A DNA stretch of 64,000 bases from JANXMY01 sp964251675 (GCA_964251675.1 CAXUKS010000015.1:1-64000), one strand, 5' to 3'. Counted from the first letter of the stretch, positions 15,070-24,059 are shown. The notes: a model not told the origin generated them from the sequence alone. Numbers and translations: made by a program.

Positions 15070-15591
15070 GGCTTGATGGCTCTGCAGTGCCGCTGTAAGC
15101 GTGCCTGGCGCGGCCTCGGACGGGTTCTGGTCGTAGACGCTTTGCCCGTCCACTTCCACCCCCAAACTTGTTACGGCCTGCCCTGCCGGGGAGCGGTCCT
15201 CGGTCGGCACATCCAAATCTACGATGACCACCGAGGAAGCCCCGCCGCCTTGCAGGACAAAGGCACGAACCTCGCCGAAGGCCGCTTTTAGCTTGCCCGT
15301 GTCCACCACGTCGGTATTTTCATAAACCCAGCCGACTGTGATATGATGCTTGGCGGTCGCCGGGTCCGCGATTGTTTGCTCGGCGGGCAGAGCGTCCGGG
15401 CTGGGTGCAGCGCTCGCTGCTGGTACGGCGGCCTTCTTGGCTGGCGCTTTGTCTGCCTGTGCCTTCTGCGCCTCCTGTGCCGCCTGCTGCTGCTCCTCTT
15501 CCGTCATTGACGACTTATGCACGCCCTGCTTCAAAAAACCGAAGGCCAGCACCAGAACAACCAGAACCGCCGCTAAAAACCAACGTTTCAT
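14707..15591 (-). CDS. membrane-anchored FxLYD-like hypothetical protein; true C-terminus uncertain
   Basis: The frame codes for 294 residues. Residues 1-175 look real. They comprise a membrane helix (WFLAAVLVVLVLAFGFL), a Gln/Ala/Lys-rich linker, then a small beta domain (HHITVGWVYENTDVVDTGKL to VEVDGQSVYDQNP) that recalls extracytoplasmic FxLYD-type domains. Beyond about residue 175 (below 15070) the frame is antisense to the convergent gene at 14668-15069 and reads as low-quality sequence. The natural stop may have been lost by mutation or a base-call error. Another frame has a TAA at 15066. Confidence 0.55.
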   Translation of the reverse strand: MKRWFLAAVLVVLVLAFGFLKQGVHKSSMTEEEQQQAAQEAQKAQADKAPAKKAAVPAASAAPSPDALPAEQTIADPATAKHHITVGWVYENTDVVDTGKLKAAFGEVRAFVLQGGGASSVVIVDLDVPTEDRSPAGQAVTSLGVEVDGQSVYDQNPSEAAPGTLTAALQSHQALTGFLLGGPGDEAHGNFGDAGRTADGFTGGVQVFRVDSFDGGFDFHRRAFDRSRSHFALADNALHTHRLLLGNALARRHQVLDSHRGTLREPLDVADRLVFDMERRDDQPDQHADHAQKS

Positions 15592-16054
15592 CTCATGTCC
15601 TCTGCTTCAAGGGCGAGCATCGCGCCATCAGTCGTCAAGTTGAAGTTTGAAAGGTGCATCAGTGACAACTCCCCAGCGATAAATCGTGGGGCTTCCAAAG
15701 TCTTGCACCTATTCATTGTTGCCCCGATGAAATTAACTTTGCAGCCTTTTTCTACAGTTTTGTCGCTTTGGTTTTGCTAGACCTGTTCTTGGCCGAAGCA
15801 AAAACAGGCATACAGCCGACCATGCAACTCTCGGATTCCATCTATTTAACACATGGCAAACGACTAGTCATATTATACCCGATTGGAACAAGTCGGAACG
15901 ATAAAGGCATCAATGTCATGCCTTCGCAAAGGCATGGGGCTATACATCCCCGTGGCTAAAGCCAGGGGCTTTTCGCCCATTTCGGCGGGTGGCCTCCTTC
16001 GGTGTGCTGCTACTATTATACACCGACTCTCCCCTATCTATGCCGGAAATCGGC
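15592..16054. mobile_element. non-coding stretch with possible IS200/IS605 remnant
   Basis: About 460 nt, AT-richer than the flanks, with no convincing gene. Two hairpins stand out. The first is CCCCAGCGAT/ATCGTGGGG at 15671-15691, with a one-base bulge. The second is CCCCGTGGCTAAAGCCAGGGG at 15948-15968, followed by CTTTT. Such CTCCCCAG...GGGGCTTC hairpins resemble right ends of IS200/IS605 elements. No TnpA or TnpB remnant could be read, so the assignment is weak. Confidence 0.3.
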
Positions 16055-16060
16055 TATAAT
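16055..16060 (+). promoter_or_regulatory. -10 box for leaderless glycosidase gene
   Basis: TATAAT ends 6 nt before ATG 16067, the clearest leaderless arrangement in the window. Confidence 0.6.
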
Positions 16061-16066
16061 AGCGGC

Positions 16067-17842
16067 ATGAGAACTTCCCGGTCCCCGTTTGCCTTTCCCC
16101 TGCTCCTCGCCCTTGCCCTGCTGCTGGCACTTCCGGCGCTGGCTCCTTCGCCCGTTTATGCGGACACGCGGCCTGAGCTGCGGGCCTTCTGGGTGGACGG
16201 CTTCAATGACGGCTTCAAGACGCCCGCGCAGTGCGACACGCTGCTGGCGCGGCTTCGCACGATGCACTGCAACGCCGTCTTTGTGCAGATGCGGAAGCGG
16301 GCGGATGCGTACTATGACACGCATTATGAGCAGTGGGCTAAAGATAACCCGGACCAGTTTGATTCGCTGGCGTATCTGTGCGAGCACGCGCACGAGGCGG
16401 GGAAGCCGCGTATTCAGGTCCATGCCTGGATCAATGCCTGCGCCGTCGGCGGCAACCCGTCGGCGGGGGCGCTGGCGAAAGTTCACCCGGAATGGCTGTC
16501 GATCTCGGACAGCGGCGCGGACTTTGACAGGGAAGCCACCAAAATTGACCCCGGCAATCCCGAAGCCGCCGAATGGACCGTGCGCGTCTACATGGATGTG
16601 GTGCGGCACTACGCCGTGGACGGTATCCACATGGACTTTATCCGCTATGGCGGCGACGGCAAAACCGCCGGGCACTGGGGCTACAACCCTGTGTCCGTGG
16701 CCCGCTACAATGCCCGGTACGGCGCGGCGGGGATGCCGAAATGGGATGACCCGCGCTGGCAAGCCTGGCGGCGGGAGCAGGTGACAAACCTGGTGCGCCG
16801 GGTCTATGTCACAGCCACGGCCCTGAAGCCGAAGATGATCGTGAGCGCGGCGACCATCTGCTGGGGCAATGCGCCGACCAGCGATGCCGACTATGAAGCA
16901 AAAAGCGCGGCCTATACTGCTGTCTTCGCGTCGTGGCGGGACTGGATGCGCGAGGGCATTCTGGACCTCAACTGCCCAATGACCTATGTGGCGCTGGGGA
17001 GGCCGAACGGCCCGGCCCGCTTTGCCAGCTGGGACCAATTCGCCAAAAACCATGCCTACGGACGGCTCTGCGCCCCCGGCATCGGGCTGTATCTGAACTC
17101 GGTGGAAGGGTCGCTGGGGATGATCCGGGACACCCGCACTCCCACCCCCGAAGGTCGCCGGGCGGCGGGGGCGGTGCTGTACTCCTACCACACGCCGCTG
17201 GGCATCAATGGACAGGAAATGGAGGGAGACACGACGCTGTTTGCGGCCCTGCCGAATGTTTTCGGAGTTGATGTCCTCCCACCGCCCATGCCCTGGAAGA
17301 CTGCTCCCACGACGGGGCAGGTGCTGGGCACGCTGCTGGCGGGAACGGGCCTGACGCCGTCCGACGGCACGCCGATTACCTTGACCCGCAGTGATGGCTG
17401 GGTGCGGCGCACGGCGCGGGCCGACGGCAACGGCGTGTTTGCGTTCACCAAACTGCCAGCGGGGTCGTACACCGTCGCGGCGGCGGGGCAGCGGCTGCTG
17501 GCCCGCGTCACACCCGGACGCACCGCCCGGCTGACGGTGGTGCAGAATATCGGCGGGCGGAAGGCAGTTTCGCGGGTGACCGGGATCGGAGCAAACGCCG
17601 ACGGAACGCCGGTGGTGCTGGGGCCGGTGCGCGTTTCCAGCGGCTCGGATGCTTTGGGGGACCATTTCTATGTGTCTGACGGGCCAGGCGAGACGCCGAT
17701 TGCCGTCAGCGCCCCGCAGTTGGTTCCGCCGACGATTTCCGGCGACCGGGTCGTGGTGTCAGGGACTCTGCGCCACACGCCGTCGGGCGTGACCCTGGAT
17801 GCCGACGCCGTGCGGGTGACGGGAATGGAAGTCGGGAATTAA
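16067..17842 (+). CDS. secreted GHL10-type (DUF187) glycoside hydrolase-like protein
   Basis: About 591 residues. A signal peptide (FPLLLALALLLALPALAPSPVYA) is followed by a TIM-barrel domain of the GHL10/DUF187 type: ELRAFWVDGFNDGFKT at the start, then VFVQMRKRADAYY, VHAWINACAVGG and YAVDGIHMDFIRYGG. The C-terminal third has a carboxypeptidase-regulatory-like beta domain (VLGTLLAGTGL...ANGVFAFTKLPAGSYTV-like) and further beta strands. Such proteins probably act on extracellular polysaccharide or peptidoglycan, but substrates are poorly known. The start is fixed by the signal peptide and the adjacent TATAAT. Confidence 0.85.
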   Translation: MRTSRSPFAFPLLLALALLLALPALAPSPVYADTRPELRAFWVDGFNDGFKTPAQCDTLLARLRTMHCNAVFVQMRKRADAYYDTHYEQWAKDNPDQFDSLAYLCEHAHEAGKPRIQVHAWINACAVGGNPSAGALAKVHPEWLSISDSGADFDREATKIDPGNPEAAEWTVRVYMDVVRHYAVDGIHMDFIRYGGDGKTAGHWGYNPVSVARYNARYGAAGMPKWDDPRWQAWRREQVTNLVRRVYVTATALKPKMIVSAATICWGNAPTSDADYEAKSAAYTAVFASWRDWMREGILDLNCPMTYVALGRPNGPARFASWDQFAKNHAYGRLCAPGIGLYLNSVEGSLGMIRDTRTPTPEGRRAAGAVLYSYHTPLGINGQEMEGDTTLFAALPNVFGVDVLPPPMPWKTAPTTGQVLGTLLAGTGLTPSDGTPITLTRSDGWVRRTARADGNGVFAFTKLPAGSYTVAAAGQRLLARVTPGRTARLTVVQNIGGRKAVSRVTGIGANADGTPVVLGPVRVSSGSDALGDHFYVSDGPGETPIAVSAPQLVPPTISGDRVVVSGTLRHTPSGVTLDADAVRVTGMEVGN

Positions 17843-17852
17843 CCGTCGGGAA

Positions 17853-18452
17853 TTAACCCCTGGCTTCCCCCGGCCCGCGCCGCCGCGCCCACAAACCCGC
17901 CCAGGCACCGCCCACGCAGACGCCGATCCATAGCACTGTCAAAATCGCCTGCCGCACCATCAGCTCCGGCGGAATGCTGACCTGCACGATGCGCCCGCCT
18001 GCTTCGTTGAGGCGGTTCTGCTGGATAATCGCCGCCGGCCAGACAAAGGCCAGCGAAACGGCGACCACGGCAAAGGCCAGCACGGCGGCCACCCGCAGGA
18101 CGCGCCTGCGCCCGGCATAGGCCGGCGCCAGCCAGCCCAGGGTCAGTCCTCCGCACAGAAGGCTCAGGGGCGTCGCAAACAGTGCCTCCTCGCGGTTGAT
18201 GTCCGCCATCCACTGCTCAAACAGCGGGTCATCGCGCAAGGTCGGGCTGGAATTATAATGGGACAGCAGGTACATATTGTGGATCGCCGACGACGGCACC
18301 AAAAGCTGGATGCCCAGAATGATCAGCCCCACCGCAAGCGTCGCCGCCACCGCCCAGCCGACCGCCGCGCCCAGGGGCCGCTCCCGCCGCTTCGCCCGTC
18401 CCCGCCGACGCCCCGTTTTCTCATACTCTTCTCGCGTTGCTGTTCTTGCCAT
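17853..18452 (-). CDS. three-helix membrane protein, function unknown
   Basis: A 199-residue protein. A basic cytoplasmic N-terminus (REEYEKTGRRRGRAKRRERP) is followed by helices AAVGWAVAATLAVGLIILGIQLL, VLRVAAVLAFAVVAVSLAFVW and AILTVLWIGVCVGGAWAGLWA. A loop of about 50 residues between the first two contains HYNSSPTLRDDPLFEQWMADINREE. A longer frame extending to 18899 is antisense to the next gene and is rejected. A TATACT box at 18459-18464 ends 6 nt before the ATG, which suggests leaderless expression. No family is recognised. Confidence 0.7.
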   Translation of the reverse strand: MARTATREEYEKTGRRRGRAKRRERPLGAAVGWAVAATLAVGLIILGIQLLVPSSAIHNMYLLSHYNSSPTLRDDPLFEQWMADINREEALFATPLSLLCGGLTLGWLAPAYAGRRRVLRVAAVLAFAVVAVSLAFVWPAAIIQQNRLNEAGGRIVQVSIPPELMVRQAILTVLWIGVCVGGAWAGLWARRRGPGEARG

Positions 18453-18458
18453 GCCCTT

Positions 18459-18464
18459 AGTATA
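18459..18464 (-). promoter_or_regulatory. -10 box for leaderless membrane-protein gene
   Basis: TATACT on the minus strand, 6 nt before ATG 18452. Confidence 0.5.
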
Positions 18465-18475
18465 ACGCCATTCCT

Positions 18476-21385
18476 TTACTGCGTCAAGCGGGCTTCCTGC
18501 CGGGGCCGTGCCTGAAGGGAGGCGGTGACGATCTCCTGCCCCAGACCGGAATAGGAGTTTGTGACCCCGTCCCAGCGCAAAGCGGTTTCCACGGCACGCG
18601 CCGGCGTCAAGTGCGCGGCTTTCTGGTCGGCTTCCCAGTCGGCGTACTGACCGAGCTGATAATGACACGCGGACAGCATCGGCGCGGACGCGGCGCGGCG
18701 GCGCAGCAGGGCGGCATAGGCGCGGCGGCCTTCGGTGGCCCACCACGCGGAATGGGTCTGACGGACCTCCTGCAAAGCGGCGAATAGCTGCCGGGCGGCT
18801 TCGGCCTCGGAGGCGGCGGGGGCAACGCGAGGCTGTCTGGCCCAGCCTGCCGTCCGCATTCGCCGCTCTTTTTCCCGCCCTGCTTCGGCTTGCTGCCACG
18901 CGCTGACGCTCTGAAAATAGGGGGCGGGCGTCTCGTCTACCAAATCCAGCATGACAGCGGGGAGAATAGCGTTGAGGGAGCCGTTCCGGTTGACTTCCAC
19001 GCTGACCGTGAGCGGGCCGCGCACCAGAAAGCGTTTGTAGACGCCGCCCCAGAAGTCCCGAATGCGCCCGTACGCCAGTTCCGGCTGCTGCCCGAAGCCG
19101 GTCAGGTCTTCGAGAGGCCCGGAGGGGTGAGCGCGAACAGAGAGGCGGTAATCCCGGTTGCGGTTGTCGTCGTTGTGGCCGTCTTTGTTGAAGTCGTAGA
19201 GCGACAGGTAGTACAGGCCGGGGGGCACGGTCAGTGTCGCATAGACGTTTGGCCCGTTCATGGCAAGCGGGTACGCCTCGCCGTGGTCGTCTACCTCCGT
19301 TTCGCGGCGATTGACGCCCCAGGACGTATAGCCGCGTCCAACGCGGCTGTGCAGATAGGCAGCGGGCATTTCCAGCGCACGGGGGTTGTCGGTGTAGCGC
19401 AGTTGCAGCCAGTAGCGCAGGCTGTCGCCGCGTGCGTGGGTCGGCCCCATGGTCAGCCGGTAATCCACCGGCTCCCAGCCTGCGCCCCAGAGATAGTCCT
19501 GTGGAATGGGATGAAAGAACGCCGCCAGGCAGGCCCAGTACCGCCCGTAGCGGCCCAGCCAGTCCCCCTGCGTTCGCCAGTCATCGGCCAGTGCCGTCAC
19601 ATGGGGGCGCATCTCGGCGGGGTCAGGGGCGACGCGGCGCACCTGTGCCAGCAGGGCGTTGAGCTGCGCCAGCGTCGGCGGTGCGGCGGGGGCGGGCAGG
19701 GCGGCGACTTTCTGCGGGGCGGACGCAGGGGCGGCGGGGCGGCGCCCGTCCCGGACAGAGAGCGACAGAGGGCCGTCGCCGTAGTTTCCCGCCAGCGCCG
19801 TGCCGGAGCCGAGCGGCAGAAGGGCGTTGACATACGCCGTCGCCCCCAGCGATTGATGCGCCCCGGTGCGGAGACTGATCGCTTCGGGCGGCTGCTGCCG
19901 GTGGCCGACCAGCAGGTTTGCGCCGTTGTCGCCGAGGCAGGTCACATAGTCTTCGCCCAGCCCCGCCGTGTCCGCGCCCGGCGCGGCTCCCTGGAAGGCG
20001 ATCTGCACCCGGCCCTGCGCGTCGGTGCGGGCCGGGAAGCCGCGCACGACGGCGCGGTACTCCCCGCCCGCCTCTTTCTCGATGTCAAAGTGGTTCAAAA
20101 CAAGCCTGCCGTTGATCCGCACGTCAAAAACCCGGCGGCCCGGCTCATGGAAGAAGACCTCGGTGAAGTGCAGCCGCACCCGGCAGCGGGCATTCGGCTT
20201 CAGGTGATTGGCCGTGAAGACGAAGCTGCCGTACCGCTCGGCCCGGTAAACATCTTGCGGCGCGGGACCGGGCACATGGCTGGTGTCAATCGGATGGTCC
20301 GTACTCCCGGTATAGCCGCCCTCAAAGCCGCGCTCGGCCAGAAACCTGCCCGACGTACCCCCGGCGGCGCGGACGGCAAAGGCGGCTTTGTTGGGGAAGA
20401 CCACTTCAATGCCGTTGACTTTGGGCACATCGGCGTAGCCGCTCGTGAACCGCCCGAAGGCTTTGTCCTTCCAGTCGCCGCCGCGCCGGAACTGCCATGT
20501 CCGCCCGGTGTCGCTGCTGCGGGCCAGCCCTGCCGTCGTGCCCGCCCAGACCGTGCCCTCCGGCGTGACATGGAGGCAGTTGATCATGGCCGACGGCAGG
20601 CCGCGCCCGCGCAGGGTGCGGGGCGGGGACGCCGGGCCGGAGACGACCCGCCAGCGGCGGAAGCCGTCACGCGGGGAGCCGATGGCGATGCCGTCGCACT
20701 GCGTCCCCACATACAGCGTGCCGCTGGCCGCAAAGGCCAGGGAGGTCGCCGAGTCGGACGGCAGGCCGTCGCCGCGTGTGTAGTCCGTCCACTGCCCCTG
20801 CTCGTAGCGGGCCAGCCCCGCCTCGGTCGCCATCCAGACGCCGCCGGTGGTCGGGGACACGGCCAGCGCGAACACCCGGCAGCCGAGCGGCCCATAGGGG
20901 GGCGCGTAGCTGGCCCAGTGTGCCCCGTTGAAGACCGCCACGCCGTGGTTGAGCGTCCCCGCCCAGAGCCGCCCGGCCTTGTCGCAGACCAGCGCATAGA
21001 TGGTGTCGTCCCCCGGCCCGTCGGCGGCGGCGAAATGCAGGTAGTCGGCGTTCAGGGGCGCGGCGGGGTCGTAGCGCCACAGCCCGGCGTCCTCGGTTCC
21101 GATCCACACTCGCCCCTGGGCGTCCCGGCACAGGCAGGTCACAAACTTGATCTGCTTGCGGGCGACGTCGGTGGACAGGGGCGCAGGCAGGCCGGGGACA
21201 GCGGCGGGGGAAGGCTTGGAAGGCAGGGACGCGGCGGCGCTTTCGGGGGGATCGGGGACAAAGCGGCTTGCCAGCAGAAGACCGAGAAGAGCGAACGCGC
21301 CCAGCCCGCCCAGCACTAAGGCGCGGCGCGGCAGGCGTGTCAGCAGCAAGCGCAGGGAGAGCAGACGCGAGGAAAACGCAGACAT
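18476..21385 (-). CDS. exported two-component-regulator-type propeller with malectin domain
   Basis: About 969 residues from ATG 21385, which has AGGGGAA 5 nt upstream. A membrane helix near residues 22-42 (ALVLGGLGAFALLGLLLAS) anchors or exports it. Then come propeller repeats of the Reg_prop type (CRDAQGRVWIGTEDAGLWRYD, CDKAGRLWAGTLNHGVAVFNG, TTGGVWMATEAGLARYEQG). A malectin-like carbohydrate-binding domain follows (RAERYGSFVFTANHLKPNAR, VFDVRINGRLVLNHFDIEKE). The C-terminal 400 residues are of unknown fold, with YLSLYDFNKDGHNDDNRNRD in the middle. No kinase or DNA-binding output is present, so it is probably a ligand-binding surface protein. Confidence 0.78.
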   Translation of the reverse strand: MSAFSSRLLSLRLLLTRLPRRALVLGGLGAFALLGLLLASRFVPDPPESAAASLPSKPSPAAVPGLPAPLSTDVARKQIKFVTCLCRDAQGRVWIGTEDAGLWRYDPAAPLNADYLHFAAADGPGDDTIYALVCDKAGRLWAGTLNHGVAVFNGAHWASYAPPYGPLGCRVFALAVSPTTGGVWMATEAGLARYEQGQWTDYTRGDGLPSDSATSLAFAASGTLYVGTQCDGIAIGSPRDGFRRWRVVSGPASPPRTLRGRGLPSAMINCLHVTPEGTVWAGTTAGLARSSDTGRTWQFRRGGDWKDKAFGRFTSGYADVPKVNGIEVVFPNKAAFAVRAAGGTSGRFLAERGFEGGYTGSTDHPIDTSHVPGPAPQDVYRAERYGSFVFTANHLKPNARCRVRLHFTEVFFHEPGRRVFDVRINGRLVLNHFDIEKEAGGEYRAVVRGFPARTDAQGRVQIAFQGAAPGADTAGLGEDYVTCLGDNGANLLVGHRQQPPEAISLRTGAHQSLGATAYVNALLPLGSGTALAGNYGDGPLSLSVRDGRRPAAPASAPQKVAALPAPAAPPTLAQLNALLAQVRRVAPDPAEMRPHVTALADDWRTQGDWLGRYGRYWACLAAFFHPIPQDYLWGAGWEPVDYRLTMGPTHARGDSLRYWLQLRYTDNPRALEMPAAYLHSRVGRGYTSWGVNRRETEVDDHGEAYPLAMNGPNVYATLTVPPGLYYLSLYDFNKDGHNDDNRNRDYRLSVRAHPSGPLEDLTGFGQQPELAYGRIRDFWGGVYKRFLVRGPLTVSVEVNRNGSLNAILPAVMLDLVDETPAPYFQSVSAWQQAEAGREKERRMRTAGWARQPRVAPAASEAEAARQLFAALQEVRQTHSAWWATEGRRAYAALLRRRAASAPMLSACHYQLGQYADWEADQKAAHLTPARAVETALRWDGVTNSYSGLGQEIVTASLQARPRQEARLTQ

Positions 21386-21430
21386 AGCAGTTCCCCTAAA
21401 GGGCACAAAAGCATAGGCTTTTTGGCTGTT

Positions 21431-22702
21431 TTACTTGGCGCGGCGGTGCTGAAACATCCACACGCCGCCGACTAAGCATAGGAAGCCACCCGCGAATGGT
21501 AAGGCGGAATTGGCGAGACTGGCACGGCTAGCAGAAGTGGTCAGACCTGGTGAAGCAGACGTAGATTGAGCGGAATCAGGAGTTGACTCACCTGGATGTT
21601 GGACACGTTTTATATTCTTCAGTTCCTTTAAACTAGGAAACTGTCCCTTCCAAGCGTAATAGATAACCTGACTTGCTTGCTCTTTTGTTGTAAATAGAGC
21701 ATCTGTCACAGTCAAATCATTTCCTAGAAGTCGATAGTCCGCAATAGGACGAGCGGGCGATATAGTAAAGGCAATCGGGCGAGATTGTTCGACGTTTTGT
21801 AAATCCCAGGTTTCCTTACGGTTTTTAATTCCAGGTATTTGTGAAAAGACCTTGACCCTGTTACTTATCCAGTCAGTTCCATAACGCTTGAAACTTATCA
21901 CCTCCAATTTTGTTGACGCTTTTCCGTCAATTATTTCAACTATTGAAGGAGCGTCGCCGTGGTTGCGATCTAGCGTCAGCCTTACAGAATAAGGAGAAAA
22001 AGCTCCTTTTTTTATCTGACTATTTAATATCCAAACGTTCGGTGTTGATGATAAAAGGTTCCAAGTCGTACCATACATTGCTAAAGGATCGGTTCCTGTA
22101 AGCGTTGAGAAGTGTTCTGGTAACAACTCAAATCCATACCGGAAGGGTTCTCGGTATCTGATAGCATCGCCAGAGCTACTCCACGCCACAGGAAAATGCG
22201 TCGGAAGTTTCTGCCCCGACACAGAGTGATTGAACCGATTGACTATCATTCCAGCATTAGCATTGTAAAATTCTAAAACTCGACGTGTTGTTTTGCCCTG
22301 AATATCTCCAGTAACTAGTGTCGAGGTTCCATCGCGTGTTATGTGACATGAACTAGTAGACACCAACGAAAATCCTTTCATAAGATGGGTGATATTGCTC
22401 ACCTCATTCTCAATCATTTTCCGTCTTGTGTTTTCGTCCTTTATTCCATTTTTGTCCAACGCACGAGGCAACTGCTTTCGTACAGCTCTCTGCATTCCCA
22501 GTATTGATTTTTCTGATTGAGCGGGAGTCGTTTGGCCGACATTGAGATTCCAAACAAAAGTCACATGACTCAATCTATCTTCGCGCTTTTGTAGGGATGC
22601 AGCCACAGATTGAGGAAGATTATTCGTTTGAGCATAAGTGCGCCCGGTAAGAATGCACACTAATCCCAACATAAGGAAGGGCAAAAAATATTTTGTGTTC
22701 AT
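21431..22702 (-). CDS. secreted protein with C-terminal membrane anchor
   Basis: About 423 residues from ATG 22702. A signal peptide (YFLPFLMLGLVCILTGRTYAQ) opens the protein. A long mixed domain follows, possibly of LolA/RseB-like beta character, although I cannot name it. A Ser/Thr/Pro-rich linker comes next. The end reads ALPFAGGFLCLVGGVWMFQH then RRAK: a short motif, one membrane helix and a basic tail, the layout of sortase or exosortase sorting signals. Base composition is clearly AT-richer than the flanks, which suggests recent transfer. It is the third gene of an operon with the Cys-rich and DUF1573 genes. Confidence 0.7.
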   Translation of the reverse strand: MNTKYFLPFLMLGLVCILTGRTYAQTNNLPQSVAASLQKREDRLSHVTFVWNLNVGQTTPAQSEKSILGMQRAVRKQLPRALDKNGIKDENTRRKMIENEVSNITHLMKGFSLVSTSSCHITRDGTSTLVTGDIQGKTTRRVLEFYNANAGMIVNRFNHSVSGQKLPTHFPVAWSSSGDAIRYREPFRYGFELLPEHFSTLTGTDPLAMYGTTWNLLSSTPNVWILNSQIKKGAFSPYSVRLTLDRNHGDAPSIVEIIDGKASTKLEVISFKRYGTDWISNRVKVFSQIPGIKNRKETWDLQNVEQSRPIAFTISPARPIADYRLLGNDLTVTDALFTTKEQASQVIYYAWKGQFPSLKELKNIKRVQHPGESTPDSAQSTSASPGLTTSASRASLANSALPFAGGFLCLVGGVWMFQHRRAK

Positions 22703-22746
22703 CTCATCTCGCTTCCAGAGCATATTCACGCTAGTGGAACCACCCA

Positions 22747-23199
22747 CTATGCTTCTGTATTGGGCGGAACGCAGGTGTTGTAATTGGTATCGGTGGTAGG
22801 TTCACCAAGATCAATAAATTCACCCTTATCAGTGTTGCAATGGCACGCTTGATTTAGGTTGTCCCCAATTGCACGGCAATTGCTGAGTACATAATTCTTG
22901 AACACAGCATTTCTCCCATTGGTGCAAGGATCGCTTTTTGATCCCTGTTGTTTGTAGTCGCACGTTGAGGTATCAAATGTGTAGTAATAGCAGTACCCCT
23001 TGCAGCCGCTGCCAGCGGTTCCTGAGCAATTGGAATATGAAATCGTGTAAGGGCTAGGCTCGTCTTTGACACATACCCCATAATTTTGCGCGACTTCGGT
23101 TTGCCCTTTCGCTGGCGTGGAGATTACTACCAGGTTTCCAACCGACCAAAGACAGAAAGCTAAGAGCAGAGGTGAAAGACGATTAAACAGGATTTTCAT
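22747..23199 (-). CDS. secreted ten-cysteine protein
   Basis: A 150-residue protein. A signal peptide (MKILFNRLSPLLLAFCLWS) is followed by a mature region with ten Cys, many in a C-x(3-8)-C pattern (NCSGTAGSGCKGYCYYY, TCDYKQ, NCRAIGD, ACHCNTDKG). This suggests five disulfides in a small extracellular fold. AAGGAAA lies about 7 nt before the ATG. It sits 12 nt after the DUF1573 gene, in an operon. I recognise no family; a structural, toxin or adhesion role are all possible. Confidence 0.72.
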   Translation of the reverse strand: MKILFNRLSPLLLAFCLWSVGNLVVISTPAKGQTEVAQNYGVCVKDEPSPYTISYSNCSGTAGSGCKGYCYYYTFDTSTCDYKQQGSKSDPCTNGRNAVFKNYVLSNCRAIGDNLNQACHCNTDKGEFIDLGEPTTDTNYNTCVPPNTEA

Positions 23200-23211
23200 T
23201 TTAGTTTCCTT

Positions 23212-23637
23212 TTATTGCAGTCGGAACCGAATTGTTCCTACCTGTTGCCAGGTTTTTTGGTTGGAATGTAGTCGTATGATTACGGCTTTCGCTTGTTGGC
23301 CCTTGCTAATACCATATGTATCTACTTCCAACTTAACGAGTTCGCTTTGAAGCGGAGCCAATGGCTTTTCAGGCACAGAGGCCACAGTACAACCGCAACC
23401 AGGTTGGGCATCCACCTCCACAGGCACAGACGACAGGTTAATCAGCCGCACCGTGTCTGTGACCATGCTTCCGGCCTTGACCGTACCTGCGTCATAGCTC
23501 AGGTTGCGGATAATGACGCCGTGGCCGGGGGTATGGGCAAGGGCACTTTGCAGCACCCACAAGACGCCCAGAATAATCAGCGTCGGCGGGCCGAGGCGGT
23601 GAAGGGCTTTGAGAGCATTGGCACGAGCAGCAGGCAT
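23212..23637 (-). CDS. DUF1573-like membrane-anchored protein
   Basis: About 141 residues from ATG 23637, which has GAGGAA about 9 nt upstream. One N-terminal membrane helix (PPTLIILGVLWVLQSALA) precedes an Ig-like domain of the DUF1573 (ASPM/SPD-2/hydin-like) group. Its signature is DAGTVKAGSMVTDTVRLINL followed by VEVDAQPGCGCTVAS, with the characteristic paired Cys. DUF1573 proteins are often encoded next to small secreted Cys-rich peptides in Bacteroidota and Planctomycetota, which matches the gene downstream here. It is the first gene of a three-gene operon. Confidence 0.78.
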   Translation of the reverse strand: MPAARANALKALHRLGPPTLIILGVLWVLQSALAHTPGHGVIIRNLSYDAGTVKAGSMVTDTVRLINLSSVPVEVDAQPGCGCTVASVPEKPLAPLQSELVKLEVDTYGISKGQQAKAVIIRLHSNQKTWQQVGTIRFRLQ

Positions 23638-23706
23638 AGTCGGCGGTTCCTCAGTGAGTACGAAACTGAAACCAGACAAAGACCAAAGCAAGCGTTTCAG
23701 CCCACC

Positions 23707-23772
23707 GAAGGGGGCGGAAAGAATGTCAGAAGGGGGCGGAAAGAATGTCAGAAGGGGGCGGAAAGAATGTCA
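23707..23772. repeat. 22-bp tandem repeat, three perfect copies
   Basis: The unit GAAGGGGGCGGAAAGAATGTCA occurs at 23707-23728, 23729-23750 and 23751-23772 with no spacer. It lies in the roughly 500-nt non-coding region 23638-24152. Too few copies and no spacers, so it is not CRISPR. Confidence 0.9.
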
Positions 23773-24059
23773 GTAAAGATATTAGAACAGCATTCCGGGG
23801 CTTGCGAATGCCGGTGCGCGGTCGAGCAGTGATTGGGTGCGCTGGAATGAGTATACAGCAGCCGTTGGGGTTTGTCAAGGGGTTGGCAGATTATTTTTAC
23901 GACTATTTTTGCGGCGGCATTTGGCCCGCGTTTCGGCCTGTGACGGGGAGAAGAACCTCACCCCCGCCCTCTCCTTCTGAAAGGCGAGGGAGCCGGAAGT
24001 TAGGAAAGAGCTGGACAGGCGAGGAGGGCGCAGCAAGCAGCGCCCCCACGCGGAAATCC

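Noticed and set aside
16034..17665. A 543-codon minus-strand open frame
   Set aside because: Antisense shadow of the GHL10-type gene; low-complexity His/Arg/Pro text.
18890..21319. An 809-codon plus-strand open frame
   Set aside because: It is antisense to the propeller/malectin gene. Its Arg/Gly/Ala-rich text has no domain, while the minus frame has clear propeller and malectin motifs.
23707..23772. CRISPR array
   Set aside because: Three copies of 22 nt directly abut each other without spacers, and no cas gene is present.
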